Of a stretch of 40,361 nt of DNA, positions 29,816-39,121 are shown one piece after another (positions within the stretch are counted from its first letter, which is position 1; each line of letters starts with the position of its first letter). A model generated the notes under the pieces. That model was not told where the DNA came from. It searched no databases and worked only from the letters and a program-made list of their open reading frames with translations. This stretch comes from Kaistia adipata DSM 17808 (GTDB lineage: Bacteria > Pseudomonadota > Alphaproteobacteria > Rhizobiales > Kaistiaceae): positions 1-40,361 of the forward strand of contig NZ_AUHO01000013.1 in the NCBI RefSeq assembly GCF_000423225.1, given 5' to 3'. A program made the position numbers and the translations under genes.

Positions 29816-29844
29816 TTGACAGCGTCGCCCGCGTCCGGTTCTAC
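29816..29844 (+). promoter_or_regulatory. Possible aroK promoter
   Basis: Consensus -35 TTGACA (29816-29821), 17 bases, then TTCTAC (29839-29844), a poor -10. It lies just upstream of the aroK ribosome site. Confidence 0.4.
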
Positions 29845-29872
29845 CTCGGCTGGGTCGGACAGGAGCTACGGC

Positions 29873-30478
29873 ATGATCGAGGGCATCGTTCCAGAAAACG
29901 AGAGCAATGCGCCCGGGACCGAGCTGGTCGACCGGCTGGGCCCGCGCGCGATCGTGCTGGTCGGCCTGATGGGCGCCGGCAAGACCTCGGTCGGCAAGCG
30001 CATCGCCGCCAAATTGCAGCTGCCCTTCATCGACGCCGACGCCGAGATCGAGAAGGCGGCCGACGCCACCATTCCCGAGATCTTCGCCCAGCATGGCGAG
30101 GCCTATTTCCGCGATGGCGAGCGGCGGGTGATCAAGCGCCTGCTCGACGGCACCCCGAAGGTGCTGGCGACCGGCGGCGGCGCTTTCATGAACGAGGAGA
30201 CGCGCGCGGCGATCGCCGAGGGCGCCGTCTCGATCTGGCTGCACGCCGAGCTCGACGTGCTGATGGCGCGCGTGCGCAAGCGCGCCAACCGGCCGCTGCT
30301 GCAGAACCCCGATCCCGAGGGAACGATGCGGCGCCTCATGGCCGAGCGCGATCCCGTCTACGCGCTCGCCGACATCCACATCCTGTCGCGCGACGTGACG
30401 CACGAGGTCGTCGCCGACGAAATCATCGAAGCCCTGCTCGCCTTCCTGGCGGCGGAGGCCCCCATGCAGGAAAGCTGA
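29873..30478 (+). CDS. aroK: Shikimate kinase
   Basis: This 201-residue enzyme phosphorylates shikimate at the 3-hydroxyl in aromatic amino acid synthesis. The P-loop GLMGAGKTS is at about 31-39, DADAEIEK (Asp binds shikimate) and [11 protein letters not shown] follow, and RANRPLL in the lid binds nucleotide. AGGAG lies 7 bases before the ATG at 29873, so I prefer it to the longer in-frame start. aroB begins 3 bases after its stop, the classical aroK-aroB operon. Confidence 0.97.
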   Translation: MIEGIVPENESNAPGTELVDRLGPRAIVLVGLMGAGKTSVGKRIAAKLQLPFIDADAEIEKAADATIPEIFAQHGEAYFRDGERRVIKRLLDGTPKVLATGGGAFMNEETRAAIAEGAVSIWLHAELDVLMARVRKRANRPLLQNPDPEGTMRRLMAERDPVYALADIHILSRDVTHEVVADEIIEALLAFLAAEAPMQES

Positions 30479-30481
30479 GCC

Positions 30482-31606
30482 ATGACCGTCGACGCCGCCG
30501 CCATCACCTCGGTTCCGGTCTCGCTGGGCAGCCGCTCCTACGACATCCTGATCGGCCGCGGCCTGATCGCCGACGCCGGCCGCGCCATCGCCGAGCGCCT
30601 GCCCAAGGTACGCGCGGCCATCGTCACCGACGAGACGGTCGCCGGCCTGCATCTCGCGACGCTGACGGCCTCGCTCGACGCCGCCGGCATCGGCCATGTC
30701 CCCATCGTCGTCGCGCCGGGCGAGAGCTCGAAGAATTTCCAGACGCTGGAGACCGTCACCCGCGCCATCCTCGCCGCCCGGCTGGAACGCGGCGACATCG
30801 TCATCGCGCTCGGCGGCGGCGTCGTCGGCGACCTGACCGGCTTCGCGGCGGCGATCGCAAGGCGCGGCATGCGCTTCGTCCAGATCCCGACCTCGCTGCT
30901 CGCCCAGGTCGACAGCTCCGTCGGCGGCAAGACCGGCATCAACACCGCCGAGGGCAAGAACCTCGTCGGCGCCTTCCACCAGCCCGACCTCGTCATCGCC
31001 GACACCGGCGTGCTCGACACGCTGTCGCCGCGCGAGTTCCGCGCCGGCTATGCCGAGGTGGCGAAATACGGGCTGATCGACGACGCCGGCTTCTTCGCCT
31101 GGCTGGAGCAGAACTGGCAGGGCATCCTTTCCGGCGGCCCGGAGCGCGAGTTCGCGGTCGCGACCAGCTGCCGCGCCAAGGCGAAGGTCGTCGCCGCCGA
31201 CGAGCACGAGACGGGCGAGCGCGCGCTGCTCAATCTCGGCCACACCTTCGGCCACGCGCTCGAATCGGCGACCGGCTATTCGCAGCGCCTGGTGCATGGC
31301 GAGGGCGTCGCCATCGGCATGGTGCTGGCGCACCAGTTCTCGGCGCGGATGAACCTCTGCTCGCCGGACGACGGCGCCCGCGTCGAGGCGCATCTGAAGG
31401 CCGTCGGCCTGCCGACGCGGCTTTCCGACGTGCCGGGCGGCCTGCCGGACGCCGAGGACCTGATGAAGCGGATCGCGCAGGACAAGAAGGTCTCGCGCGG
31501 CACGCTGACCTTCATCCTGACCCGCGGCATCGGCCAGGCCTTCATCGCCAAGGACGTCCCGCCAGCAGCCGTGCAGGCCTTTCTGACCGACAAGCTGGCG
31601 GAGTGA
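30482..31606 (+). CDS. aroB: 3-dehydroquinate synthase
   Basis: This 374-residue NAD- and metal-dependent enzyme converts DAHP to 3-dehydroquinate, the second shikimate step. The [14 protein letters not shown] nucleotide-binding region, [20 protein letters not shown] and [12 protein letters not shown] (metal-binding His) are all present. It is cotranscribed with aroK (3 bases apart). A long palindromic repeat follows the stop. Confidence 0.98.
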   Translation: MTVDAAAITSVPVSLGSRSYDILIGRGLIADAGRAIAERLPKVRAAIVTDETVAGLHLATLTASLDAAGIGHVPIVVAPGESSKNFQTLETVTRAILAARLERGDIVIALGGGVVGDLTGFAAAIARRGMRFVQIPTSLLAQVDSSVGGKTGINTAEGKNLVGAFHQPDLVIADTGVLDTLSPREFRAGYAEVAKYGLIDDAGFFAWLEQNWQGILSGGPEREFAVATSCRAKAKVVAADEHETGERALLNLGHTFGHALESATGYSQRLVHGEGVAIGMVLAHQFSARMNLCSPDDGARVEAHLKAVGLPTRLSDVPGGLPDAEDLMKRIAQDKKVSRGTLTFILTRGIGQAFIAKDVPPAAVQAFLTDKLAE

Positions 31607-31626
31607 TCTTACTCGGAACCGGCAGG

Positions 31627-31792
31627 CCCCTCACCTCTCCCGTGGGGAGAGGTCGACGGCCGCAGGCCGGCGGGTGAGGGGTTGCGGCCTCGCAAGTGAG
31701 GCTGGCGGCCAGTCCGCATTTCATCCGGATGGTTCCCTACCCCCTCACCCGGAGCTTCGCTCCGACCTCTCCCCATGGGAGAGGTGAAAGAG
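31627..31792. repeat. Long palindromic intergenic repeat, copy C
   Basis: Same family as 25561-25693 and 25963-26122. Copies A and C share CGGATGGTTCCCTACCCCCT and the terminal CTCCCCATGGGAGAGGT. It fills the gap between convergent aroB and bolA and could act as a bidirectional transcription end, though it has no T tract. Confidence 0.8.
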
Positions 31793-31804
31793 ACCGAGCC
31801 CCCC

Positions 31805-32068
31805 CTATTCCGGCGCCTTGGCCTGGATGGCGAGGGCGTGGACGCCGGCGGCGAGTTCGTCGGCGAGGATCGAATTGATGGTGCGGTGCATGTCGACGCG
31901 GCTCTTGCCGCGGAACGCCTCGGCCGTGATTCTCACACGAAAGTGGGTCTCGCCCTCGGGCCGGGACCCGGCATGACCCTTGTGCAAATGCGACTCGTCG
32001 ATCACATCTAGGCTCTGCGGCGACAGGGCGCTTGTCAGCGCCTGCGCGATCCGCTCCTTGGTATTCAT
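31805..32068 (-). CDS. bolA: BolA family protein
   Basis: This 87-residue protein usually works with monothiol glutaredoxins in iron-sulfur cluster handling; some act as DNA-binding regulators. The core HLHKGHAG and HFRVRITAEAFRGKSRVDMHR with the conserved His and a C-terminal IHALAIQAKA-like helix are present. GAGG lies 9 bases before the ATG. The gene is divergent from the J-domain gene. It might be the short BolA-like (BolA1/IbaG) type. Confidence 0.93.
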   Translation of the reverse strand: MNTKERIAQALTSALSPQSLDVIDESHLHKGHAGSRPEGETHFRVRITAEAFRGKSRVDMHRTINSILADELAAGVHALAIQAKAPE

Positions 32069-32103
32069 TGAAAAGAACCTCGTTCACACGGCGAAACGTC
32101 GCC

Positions 32104-32132
32104 TTGTCGGTCGGCGGGGTGGCTACCATAAT
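32104..32132 (+). promoter_or_regulatory. Promoter of the J-domain gene, probably giving a leaderless mRNA
   Basis: TTGTCG (32104-32109), 17 bases, then CATAAT (32127-32132). The normal start of transcription, 6-7 bases further, coincides with the A of the ATG at 32139. No Shine-Dalgarno sequence is visible upstream, which agrees with a leaderless message. Confidence 0.6.
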
Positions 32133-32138
32133 CGCATC

Positions 32139-32762
32139 ATGAAGCTCGATTCAAAATTGTTCGACGGAATCCGGATCAAGCCGACCGTCGACGAAACTGT
32201 CCTGAAACGCTCCGCGCCGACCTGCGGCTGGGAGGGTTGCGATCGCGCGGGCACGCACAAGGCGCCGATGGGGCGCAACCGCGAAGGCCAGTTTCACCAT
32301 TTCTGCATCGACCATGTGCGGCTCTACAACAAGAGCTACAACTACTTCTCCGGCATGCGCGACGACGACATCGCCGCCTACCAGAAGGATTCGCTGACCG
32401 GCCATCGCCCGACCTGGACGATGGGCGTCAACAGCGCCGGCGAGCAGCGCGAGCGCGTCAGGAGCCATGCGACGCGCGACTGGAGCGGCGGCGTCCAGGA
32501 TCCGTTCGACATGTTCGACGGCACGGCAGGCCGCATGAAGGAGCCGCCGAAGCCGGCCCGCCACCTGAAGACGCTGGAGCGCAAGTCCTTCGACACGCTC
32601 GACCTCGAGGGCGGCGAGACGAGCGTCGAGATCAAGGCGCGCTACAAGTCGCTGGTGAAGATCTACCATCCCGATGCCAATGGCGGCGACCGCAGCTCGG
32701 AGGACCGGCTGCGCGAAATCATTCAGGCATATAACTTTCTCAAAGCGGCCGGCTTCTGCTAG
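32139..32762 (+). CDS. DnaJ domain-containing protein next to cobS
   Basis: This 207-residue protein has a C-terminal J domain (about 152-207) with the HPD motif (177-179) needed to stimulate DnaK. The N-terminal part holds C29, C34, C56 and H59 (CGWEGC and HHFCIDH), which might bind metal. It has no G/F or central zinc region, so it is not DnaJ itself. Such proteins are often found beside cobS/cobT in Rhizobiales; the client is unknown. Frames open further upstream, but MKLDSKLFDGIRIKP is the family start. A promoter ends just before the ATG. cobS follows after 101 bases. Confidence 0.9.
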   Translation: MKLDSKLFDGIRIKPTVDETVLKRSAPTCGWEGCDRAGTHKAPMGRNREGQFHHFCIDHVRLYNKSYNYFSGMRDDDIAAYQKDSLTGHRPTWTMGVNSAGEQRERVRSHATRDWSGGVQDPFDMFDGTAGRMKEPPKPARHLKTLERKSFDTLDLEGGETSVEIKARYKSLVKIYHPDANGGDRSSEDRLREIIQAYNFLKAAGFC

Positions 32763-32863
32763 AAGGACGCTCATTGTCCGCAGGCGCCCGCAGGCGGAAA
32801 ATCAGTTTGGCCCTCCCGCCTTGAACCAGACCGCAAGCGTCCGCTGGATGCGACGGAGCAGAC

Positions 32864-33850
32864 ATGACTGAGACGACGACAGATCGCACCGCCCTGCCCG
32901 ATACGATGATCTCCGTGCGCGAGGTCTTCGGCATCGATTCCGACATGCAGGTGCCGGCCTATTCCGAGGCGAACGAGCACGTGCCGGACGCCGATCCGGA
33001 CTATCTCTTCGACCGCACGACGACGCTCGCCATCCTGGCCGGCTTCGCCCGCAATCGTCGCGTCATGGTCACCGGCTATCACGGCACCGGCAAGTCGACC
33101 CATATCGAGCAGGTCGCGGCGCGCCTCAACTGGCCTGCCGTCCGCGTCAACCTCGACAGCCACATCAGCCGTATCGACCTGATCGGCAAGGACGCGATCG
33201 TCATCAAGGACGGCCTGCAGGTCACGGAATTCCGCGACGGCATCCTGCCCTGGGCCTATCAGCACAACATCGCGCTCGTCTTCGACGAGTACGACGCCGG
33301 CCGCCCGGACGTGATGTTCGTCATCCAGCGCGTGCTGGAGGCCTCGGGCCGCCTGACGCTGCTCGACCAGAACCGCGTCATCCGCCCGCATCCCGCCTTC
33401 CGCCTGTTCGCCACCGCCAACACGGTCGGCCTCGGCGACACGTCGGGCCTCTATCACGGCACGCAGCAGATCAACCAGGCACAGATGGACCGCTGGTCGA
33501 TCGTGACGACGCTGAACTACCTGCCGCATGACAACGAGGTCGGCATCGTCGTCTCGAAGGCCAAGCATTTCGCCGACCCGAAGGGCCGCGCCCTGGTCGG
33601 CCGCATGGTGCGCCTCGCCGACATGACGCGCTCGGCCTTCATCAACGGCGACCTGTCGACCGTGATGAGCCCGCGCACGGTGATCACCTGGGCCGAGAAC
33701 GCCGAGATCTTCGGCGATATCGGCTTCGCCTTCCGGGTGACGTTCCTGAACAAGTGCGACGAGCTCGAGCGCACGCTCGTGGCCGAATTCTACCAGCGCG
33801 CCTTCGGCGAGGAGCTGGTGGAATCGGCGGCGAATGTCGTGCTGAGCTGA
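32864..33850 (+). CDS. cobS: Cobaltochelatase subunit CobS
   Basis: This 328-residue AAA+ ATPase, with CobT and CobN, inserts cobalt into hydrogenobyrinic acid diamide in the aerobic vitamin B12 pathway. Walker A GYHGTGKS is at 71-78; the [15 protein letters not shown] segment holds Walker B. GGAG lies 5 bases before the ATG. cobT follows after 144 bases; cobN is not in the window. Confidence 0.97.
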   Translation: MTETTTDRTALPDTMISVREVFGIDSDMQVPAYSEANEHVPDADPDYLFDRTTTLAILAGFARNRRVMVTGYHGTGKSTHIEQVAARLNWPAVRVNLDSHISRIDLIGKDAIVIKDGLQVTEFRDGILPWAYQHNIALVFDEYDAGRPDVMFVIQRVLEASGRLTLLDQNRVIRPHPAFRLFATANTVGLGDTSGLYHGTQQINQAQMDRWSIVTTLNYLPHDNEVGIVVSKAKHFADPKGRALVGRMVRLADMTRSAFINGDLSTVMSPRTVITWAENAEIFGDIGFAFRVTFLNKCDELERTLVAEFYQRAFGEELVESAANVVLS

Positions 33851-33994
33851 GAACCAGCCGGCCCGCGCGACGCGGCCCTCGATCCGCGTCGCCGGCCGGA
33901 CCTGACCGGGCGGCGACGGCCCATGGCCGGACGGCACGACCGGGACGTGAAACGCTCCCTGCCGCCGTGGCGGACCGGGGGTGAGGGACAGAGC

Positions 33995-35896
33995 ATGAGC
34001 GGCAGCAACAGCGATCCGAGACAGAAGCCCGGCGAAGCAACGACGGAGCCGTTCAAGCGCGCCGTCGCCGGCTGCGTCCGCGCCATCTCCGGCAAGCCCG
34101 ACCTGGAAGTGTCGTTCTCGAACGACCGGCCGATCCTGACCGGCCTGCGCGCCCGCCTGCCGGAGCCCGCCCGCAAGCCGACGGCGGCCGAAGTCGCCGT
34201 CACGCGCGGCCTCGGCGATTCCATGGCGCTCCGCCTCGCCTGCCACAATGACGCGATCCACCGCGCCGCCGCCCCCGAGGGCAAGAACGCCCGCGCCGTC
34301 TTCGACGCGGTCGAGCAGGCGCGCGTCGAGGCGATCGGCGCCAGGCGCATGGACGGCGTCGCCGGCAACCTCGCCGCCATGCTGGAAGACCGCTACCACC
34401 GCGGCAATTTCCACGAGATCACCGAGCGCTCGGAAGCGCCGCTCGAGGACGCCGTCGCGCTGATGGTGCGCGAGAAGCTGACCGGGCAGAAGCCGCCGCA
34501 ATCGGCCGAGAAAATCGTCGACCTCTGGCGCGACTGGATCGAGGAGAAGGCCGGCCAGGATTTCGGCAAGCTCGCCGACACGCTGGTCGACCAGAAGCGC
34601 TTCGCTTCCGCCGTGCGCTCGCTGCTCGCCTCGCTCGAAATGGCCGACGAGCTCGGCGAGGGCGACGAGGACGAGAACGAGGAGAAGGGCGACGCCTCGG
34701 ACGATTCCGGCGCCGAGCAGGAAAACCCGTCCGACGAGGCGGAGCAGAGCGACAGCGACGCCTCGGAAGAGGCCGAGACCACCGGCGACGAGGCCGAGGC
34801 CGGCGAGACCGAGACCACGGAAGCCGGCGCCGACGACGAGGAAGACGGCGAGGATTCCGAGGACGCGCGCGATTCCGGCGAGGCGACCCGGCCCGACAGC
34901 CCGTTCACCAACGCGCCGCCCGGCATCGACTACAAGGCCTTCACGACGCGCTTCGACGAGACGATCAAGGCGGAGGATCTCTGCGATCCGGCCGAGCTCG
35001 ACCGGCTGCGCGCCTTCCTCGACAAGCAGCTCTCCAACCTGCAGGGCGCGGTCGGCCGCCTCGCCAACCGCCTGCAGCGCCGCCTGATGGCGCAGCAGAA
35101 CCGCTCGTGGGATTTCGATCGCGAGGAAGGCATGCTCGACCCGGCGCGGCTCCACCGCGTCGTCACCGACCCGATGCAGCCGCTCTCCTTCAAGATCGAG
35201 AAGGACACGAATTTCCGCGACACGGTGGTGACGCTGCTGCTCGACAATTCCGGCTCGATGCGCGGCAGGCCGATCACGGTCGCCGCCACCTGCGCCGACA
35301 TCCTGGCCCGCACGCTGGAGCGCTGCGGCGTCAAGGTCGAGATTCTCGGCTTCACGACACGCGCCTGGAAGGGCGGCCAGTCGCGCGAGGCATGGCTGCA
35401 GGCCGGCAAGCCGGCCGCTCCCGGCCGCCTCAACGACCTGCGCCACATCATCTACAAGGCGGCCGACGCGCCCTGGCGGCGCGCCCGGCGCAATCTCGGC
35501 CTGATGATGCGCGAGGGCCTGCTCAAGGAGAACATCGACGGCGAGGCGCTCGACTGGGCGCATCAGCGCCTGCTCGCCCGCCCCGAGCAGCGCCGGATCC
35601 TGATGATGATCTCGGACGGCGCGCCGGTCGACGATTCGACGCTGTCGGTGAACACCGGCAACTATCTCGAGCGGCACCTGCGCTACGTCATCGACGAGAT
35701 CGAGAACCGCTCGCCGGTCGAGCTGATCGCCATCGGCATCGGCCACGACGTGACGCGCTATTATCGCCGCGCCGTGACGATCGTCGACGCCGAGGAGCTG
35801 GCCGGCGCGATGACCGAGAAGCTGGCGGAGCTCTTCGACGAGCACCAGCAGCAACCGGCGCGCGGCGGCGCCAGGCGCCGGGTGGGGATGCGATGA
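33995..35896 (+). CDS. cobT: Cobaltochelatase subunit CobT
   Basis: This 633-residue protein forms a chaperone-like ring with CobS that drives CobN. The N-terminal CobT domain is followed by a very acidic stretch (about 218-300) and a von Willebrand A domain whose MIDAS residues are D417, S419 and S421 (DNSGS). GAGGG lies 7 bases before the ATG at 33995, my preferred start. The stop overlaps the next ATG by 4 bases (ATGA). The acidic linker is normal for the family. Confidence 0.97.
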   Translation: MSGSNSDPRQKPGEATTEPFKRAVAGCVRAISGKPDLEVSFSNDRPILTGLRARLPEPARKPTAAEVAVTRGLGDSMALRLACHNDAIHRAAAPEGKNARAVFDAVEQARVEAIGARRMDGVAGNLAAMLEDRYHRGNFHEITERSEAPLEDAVALMVREKLTGQKPPQSAEKIVDLWRDWIEEKAGQDFGKLADTLVDQKRFASAVRSLLASLEMADELGEGDEDENEEKGDASDDSGAEQENPSDEAEQSDSDASEEAETTGDEAEAGETETTEAGADDEEDGEDSEDARDSGEATRPDSPFTNAPPGIDYKAFTTRFDETIKAEDLCDPAELDRLRAFLDKQLSNLQGAVGRLANRLQRRLMAQQNRSWDFDREEGMLDPARLHRVVTDPMQPLSFKIEKDTNFRDTVVTLLLDNSGSMRGRPITVAATCADILARTLERCGVKVEILGFTTRAWKGGQSREAWLQAGKPAAPGRLNDLRHIIYKAADAPWRRARRNLGLMMREGLLKENIDGEALDWAHQRLLARPEQRRILMMISDGAPVDDSTLSVNTGNYLERHLRYVIDEIENRSPVELIAIGIGHDVTRYYRRAVTIVDAEELAGAMTEKLAELFDEHQQQPARGGARRRVGMR

Positions 35897-36963
35897 GGCA
35901 CGCGCGAGCAGCCTTCGCCGCGCTGCTCCTCGCCGCCTCGGCGAGCCTCGCCCCAAGTCTGGCCCCGAGCCTGGCCTTCGGCGCGGGCTTCGAGGCCGAG
36001 ACGATCCGTACCAGTCGCATCGACCAGTTCCTGATCGGTCGCGCGCAGAAGACTTTCGGCGAGTTCGAATTCGCCGGCGGCCTGGTGTTGACCTCGCCGA
36101 ACCGCAAGTTCGGCGGCCTCTCCGGCATCGACTTCCGGCCCGACGGCAAGAGCTTCCTGGCGATTTCCGACACTGGCTACTGGTTCAGCGCCACGCTCAC
36201 GCGCGAGAACGGCCGGCTGGTCGGCCTCGCCGACGCGCAATGGGCGCCGATGCTCGACGCCCGCGGCCGGCCGCTCGGCCCCAAGGTCCGGGCCGACGCC
36301 GAGGGCCTTCGACTGGCCACCATCAATGGTCGCCCCGCCGCCTATGTCTCCTTCGAGCAGGCGAACGAGCTGCGCCTCTATCGCGCCCGGCCGAAGGCGT
36401 TTTCGGATCTGGCGCTGGCGCGGCCTGAGGTCGTCAAGTTTCCCCGCGCCGGCCGCAAGCTGGTCGGCAATCGCGGCCTCGAGACGGTGGCGCTGGCGCC
36501 GGCCGACGGGCCGTTCGCCGGCGCGCCGGTGCTGGTCGCCGAGCGCTCGCTCGATCCGGCGGGAAACCACCGCGCCTGGATCGTGGGCGGCCCCTTGGCC
36601 GGCGCCTTCTCGGTGGTGCGGAGCGGCGACTACGACGTCACAGACGGTGCCTTCCTGCCGAATGGCGACCTGCTGATCCTGGAGCGCCGGGTGATCATGC
36701 CCTATGGCGTCGGCATGCGGCTGCGCCGGCTTCCCGGCGACGCAATCCGCCCCGGCGCGGTCGTCGACGGCCCGGTCGTGCTCGAGGCCGACATGCTGAG
36801 CCAGATCGACAACATGGAGGGCCTCGCCGTCTCGACCGACCCGGACGGGCGGGCGCGGGTGACGCTGGTCTCCGACGACAATCTGAGCCTCCTGCAGCGC
36901 ACGCTGATCCTCGAATTCATCTGGCAGGACCCCGGCGATCGGGACAGCACCGCCGTCAACTGA
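35893..36963 (+). CDS. Secreted esterase-like phytase family protein
   Basis: This 356-residue protein has a signal peptide ([21 protein letters not shown], cleavage near FGA-GF at about 31-32) and the PF13449-like domain called esterase-like activity of phytase, with [30 protein letters not shown] and NMEGLAVS. It should be periplasmic or secreted, with a beta-propeller fold; the substrate is unknown. A signal-peptide duplication ([11 protein letters not shown]) is seen. Its ATG overlaps the cobT stop, so it is translationally coupled to a cytosolic B12 gene, an odd pairing. Confidence 0.88.
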   Translation: MRHARAAFAALLLAASASLAPSLAPSLAFGAGFEAETIRTSRIDQFLIGRAQKTFGEFEFAGGLVLTSPNRKFGGLSGIDFRPDGKSFLAISDTGYWFSATLTRENGRLVGLADAQWAPMLDARGRPLGPKVRADAEGLRLATINGRPAAYVSFEQANELRLYRARPKAFSDLALARPEVVKFPRAGRKLVGNRGLETVALAPADGPFAGAPVLVAERSLDPAGNHRAWIVGGPLAGAFSVVRSGDYDVTDGAFLPNGDLLILERRVIMPYGVGMRLRRLPGDAIRPGAVVDGPVVLEADMLSQIDNMEGLAVSTDPDGRARVTLVSDDNLSLLQRTLILEFIWQDPGDRDSTAVN

Positions 36964-37144
36964 CGCGGCCCATTCTCGACGCTCCCCGTGTCGGCTATGC
37001 TGTGATTCTGGCGTCGCCCACGCCTCCCCCCTCCACCGGGTCAGCATGTCTCCATGCCGGGCACGTTCTGCTTCCGAACCGACTGTTCGAGCGCCGCGCA
37101 TAAGGAGGGATTGCGAACGAGGCTCGCAACGGGAGGCCCCTGCC

Positions 37145-37858
37145 ATGACTCCATCCGCCCCGATCCACCGCCTGAAGCGCGACGCCCGGCTGCTTGCGCG
37201 CAGCGCCGGCATTCCGCTCCATGCCGCCCTCGACCGCATCGCCGCGCGCGAAGGCTATTCCGCCTGGAGCCTGCTCGCCGCCCGCGCAGCGGCGCTGACG
37301 CCGGCCGAGAAGCTCCATGCGCGGCTTGCGCCGGGTGACCTCGTCCTCGTCGGCGCGCGGCCGCGCCAGGGCAAGACGCTGATGGGCCTCCAGCTCGCCC
37401 GCGCGGCGACGCGAGCCGGCCAGCGCAGCGTCTTCTTCACGCTGGAATACACGGAAGCGGAGATCCGCGACCGGCTCGCGGCGATCGGCGCGCCGGAGAT
37501 GGCGACGGGCGACCAGTTCGCCTTCGATTGTTCCGACGCGATCGACGCCGGCTACATCATGCGCCAGCTGGCGACGGCGCCGGCCGGCACGCTCGCGGTG
37601 ATCGACTATCTGCAGCTCCTCGACCAGCGGCGCGACAGCCCGCCGCTCGCCGATCAGGTCCGCGCGCTCCGGGCCTTCGCCCGCGATCGCGGCCTGATCC
37701 TCGTCTTCATTTCCCAGATCGACCGGAGCTTCGATCCGGCACTGAAGCCCCTCCCCGACCTCGGCGACGTCCGCCTGCCCAATCCGCTCGACCTGTCGCT
37801 GTTCGACAGGACCTGCTTCCTGCATGGCGGCGAGATTCGCTTCCAGACGGTCGCCTGA
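37145..37858 (+). CDS. Mini DnaB-like (RecA-fold) ATPase, function unknown
   Basis: This 237-residue protein looks like the ATPase core of DnaB without its N-terminal helicase domain. Motifs in order: Walker A GARPRQGKT (70-78; DnaB has ARPSMGKT), FFTLEYT (about 97-103; DnaB FSLEM), IDYLQLL (153-159; DnaB DYLQLM) and FISQIDRSFD (about 188-197; DnaB SQLNRS). The C-terminal end stops before the part that holds arginine finger in DnaB. Residues 1-50 (LKRDARLLARSAGIPLHAALDRIAAREGY) form a helical region unlike DnaB, similar to small domains seen in some glyoxalase-like proteins. GGGAGG lies before the ATG. It has no replication neighbours. Confidence 0.85.
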   Translation: MTPSAPIHRLKRDARLLARSAGIPLHAALDRIAAREGYSAWSLLAARAAALTPAEKLHARLAPGDLVLVGARPRQGKTLMGLQLARAATRAGQRSVFFTLEYTEAEIRDRLAAIGAPEMATGDQFAFDCSDAIDAGYIMRQLATAPAGTLAVIDYLQLLDQRRDSPPLADQVRALRAFARDRGLILVFISQIDRSFDPALKPLPDLGDVRLPNPLDLSLFDRTCFLHGGEIRFQTVA

Positions 37859-37863
37859 ACAGC

Positions 37864-37890
37864 AAAAAGCCCCGCCGAGGCGGGGCTTTT
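37864..37890. terminator. Bidirectional intrinsic terminator
   Basis: A 12-bp inverted repeat (37865-37876 with 37879-37890) begins in As and ends in Ts, so it serves both the DnaB-like gene (+) and the queuosine precursor transporter gene (-). Confidence 0.92.
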
Positions 37891-37915
37891 CACATTCGAT
37901 ATCGATCGAGGCGGT

Positions 37916-38554
37916 TCAGGCCGGGCGGGCCTGCGCGTCGGGCCAGGGCAGCACCACCCGCATCAGCGCGCGATAGGGCGCGAGCAGGATGAGCGCGGCG
38001 CAGAGCTTGACCGAGAGGTCGCCGAGCGCCCAGGACATCCAGCGCGCGGTCTCGACGGAGAGCAGGCCGAGCAGCGGCGCCGGCTCCAGCGCGAAGGCGT
38101 CGTTCGGGCCGAGGAAGACGGCGAACGGCGCGAAGGCGAGCGAGAAGAAGATCGCCGTGTCGAAGATCGAGCCGAACACCGAGGCGGCCAGCGGCGCCCG
38201 CCACCACGCCAGCCGGCGCAGGCGGCTGAACAGGCTGATGTCGAGCATCTGGCCGACCAGATAGGCCGCGCCCGACGCCACCGCGAGGCGAGGCGTCGCC
38301 AGCTTGACCGACACCGCCACGGCGCAGACGAAGCCGACCAGCACGACGAGCCGCGCGACGCGCGGGCCGTAGCGGCGATTGGTCAGGTCGCTGACGAAGA
38401 AGGCGAGCGGGAAGGTGAACGCGCCCCAGGTCAGGATATCCGCGAGCTGCAGGCTCCCGACCACGGCCTCGACCGGATACTGGACGAGGATGTTCGACAA
38501 AACGACAACGGCCGCCATGGAGGCGGCCGCAATGACGTGACCAAGCTTGATCAT
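37916..38554 (-). CDS. yhhQ: Queuosine precursor transporter (YhhQ/VUT family)
   Basis: This 212-residue inner-membrane protein of about six helices probably imports queuine precursors preQ0/preQ1 for tRNA queuosine. NILVQYPVEAV, the FPLAFFVSDLTNRRYGP loop and the later LDISLFSRLRR and SVFGSIFDTAIFF segments are family marks. It starts 11 bases after the rpmB stop, so it is read with rpmB. It ends at the bidirectional terminator. Confidence 0.93.
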   Translation of the reverse strand: MIKLGHVIAAASMAAVVVLSNILVQYPVEAVVGSLQLADILTWGAFTFPLAFFVSDLTNRRYGPRVARLVVLVGFVCAVAVSVKLATPRLAVASGAAYLVGQMLDISLFSRLRRLAWWRAPLAASVFGSIFDTAIFFSLAFAPFAVFLGPNDAFALEPAPLLGLLSVETARWMSWALGDLSVKLCAALILLAPYRALMRVVLPWPDAQARPA

Positions 38555-38565
38555 GTTCGGGCCCC

Positions 38566-38865
38566 TTAGGCCGCCGCAGTTTCCTGCGCGAGCTTCTTGG
38601 CGATGGCGCGCTTCAGCGTCAGGGCGCGGAAGGACAGCTCCTTCGAATCGGCCTTGGCGAGGAAGGCGTCGAGGCCGCCGCGGTGCTCGACCGAGCGCAG
38701 GCCGTGGGCCGAGACGCGCAGCTTGAAGCTGCGGCCGAGCGCGTCGCTGATCAGCGTCACGTTGACCAGGTTCGGCAGGTAGCGGCGACGGGCCTTGTTG
38801 TTGGCATGGCTGACGGTGTTGCCGGTCATGACGGCCTTACCGGTCAACTCGCAGACACGGGACAT
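38566..38865 (-). CDS. rpmB: 50S ribosomal protein L28
   Basis: This 99-residue ribosomal protein starts with [16 protein letters not shown], followed by [20 protein letters not shown] lies 8 bases before the ATG at 38865. Frames continue upstream, but L28 always starts here. The long form (99 residues rather than 77) is usual in Alphaproteobacteria. It has a strong promoter and is followed at once by yhhQ. Confidence 0.98.
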   Translation of the reverse strand: MSRVCELTGKAVMTGNTVSHANNKARRRYLPNLVNVTLISDALGRSFKLRVSAHGLRSVEHRGGLDAFLAKADSKELSFRALTLKRAIAKKLAQETAAA

Positions 38866-38941
38866 AACAAAGATCCTTCTATTCCACCAGGAGGCGCAAC
38901 ATCGGCGCCCGCCACGGCAGGGGTATCGGAAAGTGGGGTTT

Positions 38942-38970
38942 CTCATAGTGACCCGCGCCGCGCCCGTCAA
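38942..38970 (-). promoter_or_regulatory. Sigma-70 promoter of rpmB
   Basis: On the - strand TTGACG (38970-38965), 17 bases, then TATGAG (38947-38942). It gives an rpmB leader of about 70 bases. Confidence 0.7.
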
Positions 38971-38991
38971 GCCGGGAGCGCGCGTTCCCTA

Positions 38992-39021
38992 GTGACTAAA
39001 GCGGGGCAAATCACCTAGAAT
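38992..39021 (+). promoter_or_regulatory. Weak promoter candidate for the DUF3108 gene
   Basis: GTGACT (38992-38997), 18 bases, then TAGAAT (39016-39021). The -10 is good, the -35 poor. Confidence 0.3.
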
Positions 39022-39121
39022 CGCGCGCAGTGATTTGGGGGCGGCATCACGGGCGCGTGGCCGGCATGGCCATGACGGCGCCAAACGACGACGGCAGGTC
39101 TCTTCGACGGAACCATTTGAG

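Noticed and set aside
29687-31393. 568-codon frame antisense to aroK and aroB
   Set aside because: Shadow of a well-defined aroK-aroB operon.
32771-35956. 1061-codon open frame antisense to cobS and cobT
   Set aside because: Arises from high GC at third positions of cobS/cobT; it has no recognisable domain.
37111-37129. TTGCGA-N7-TCGCAA inverted repeat upstream of the DnaB-like gene
   Set aside because: Six-base arms are expected by chance at this length and composition, and no promoter is clearly linked to it.
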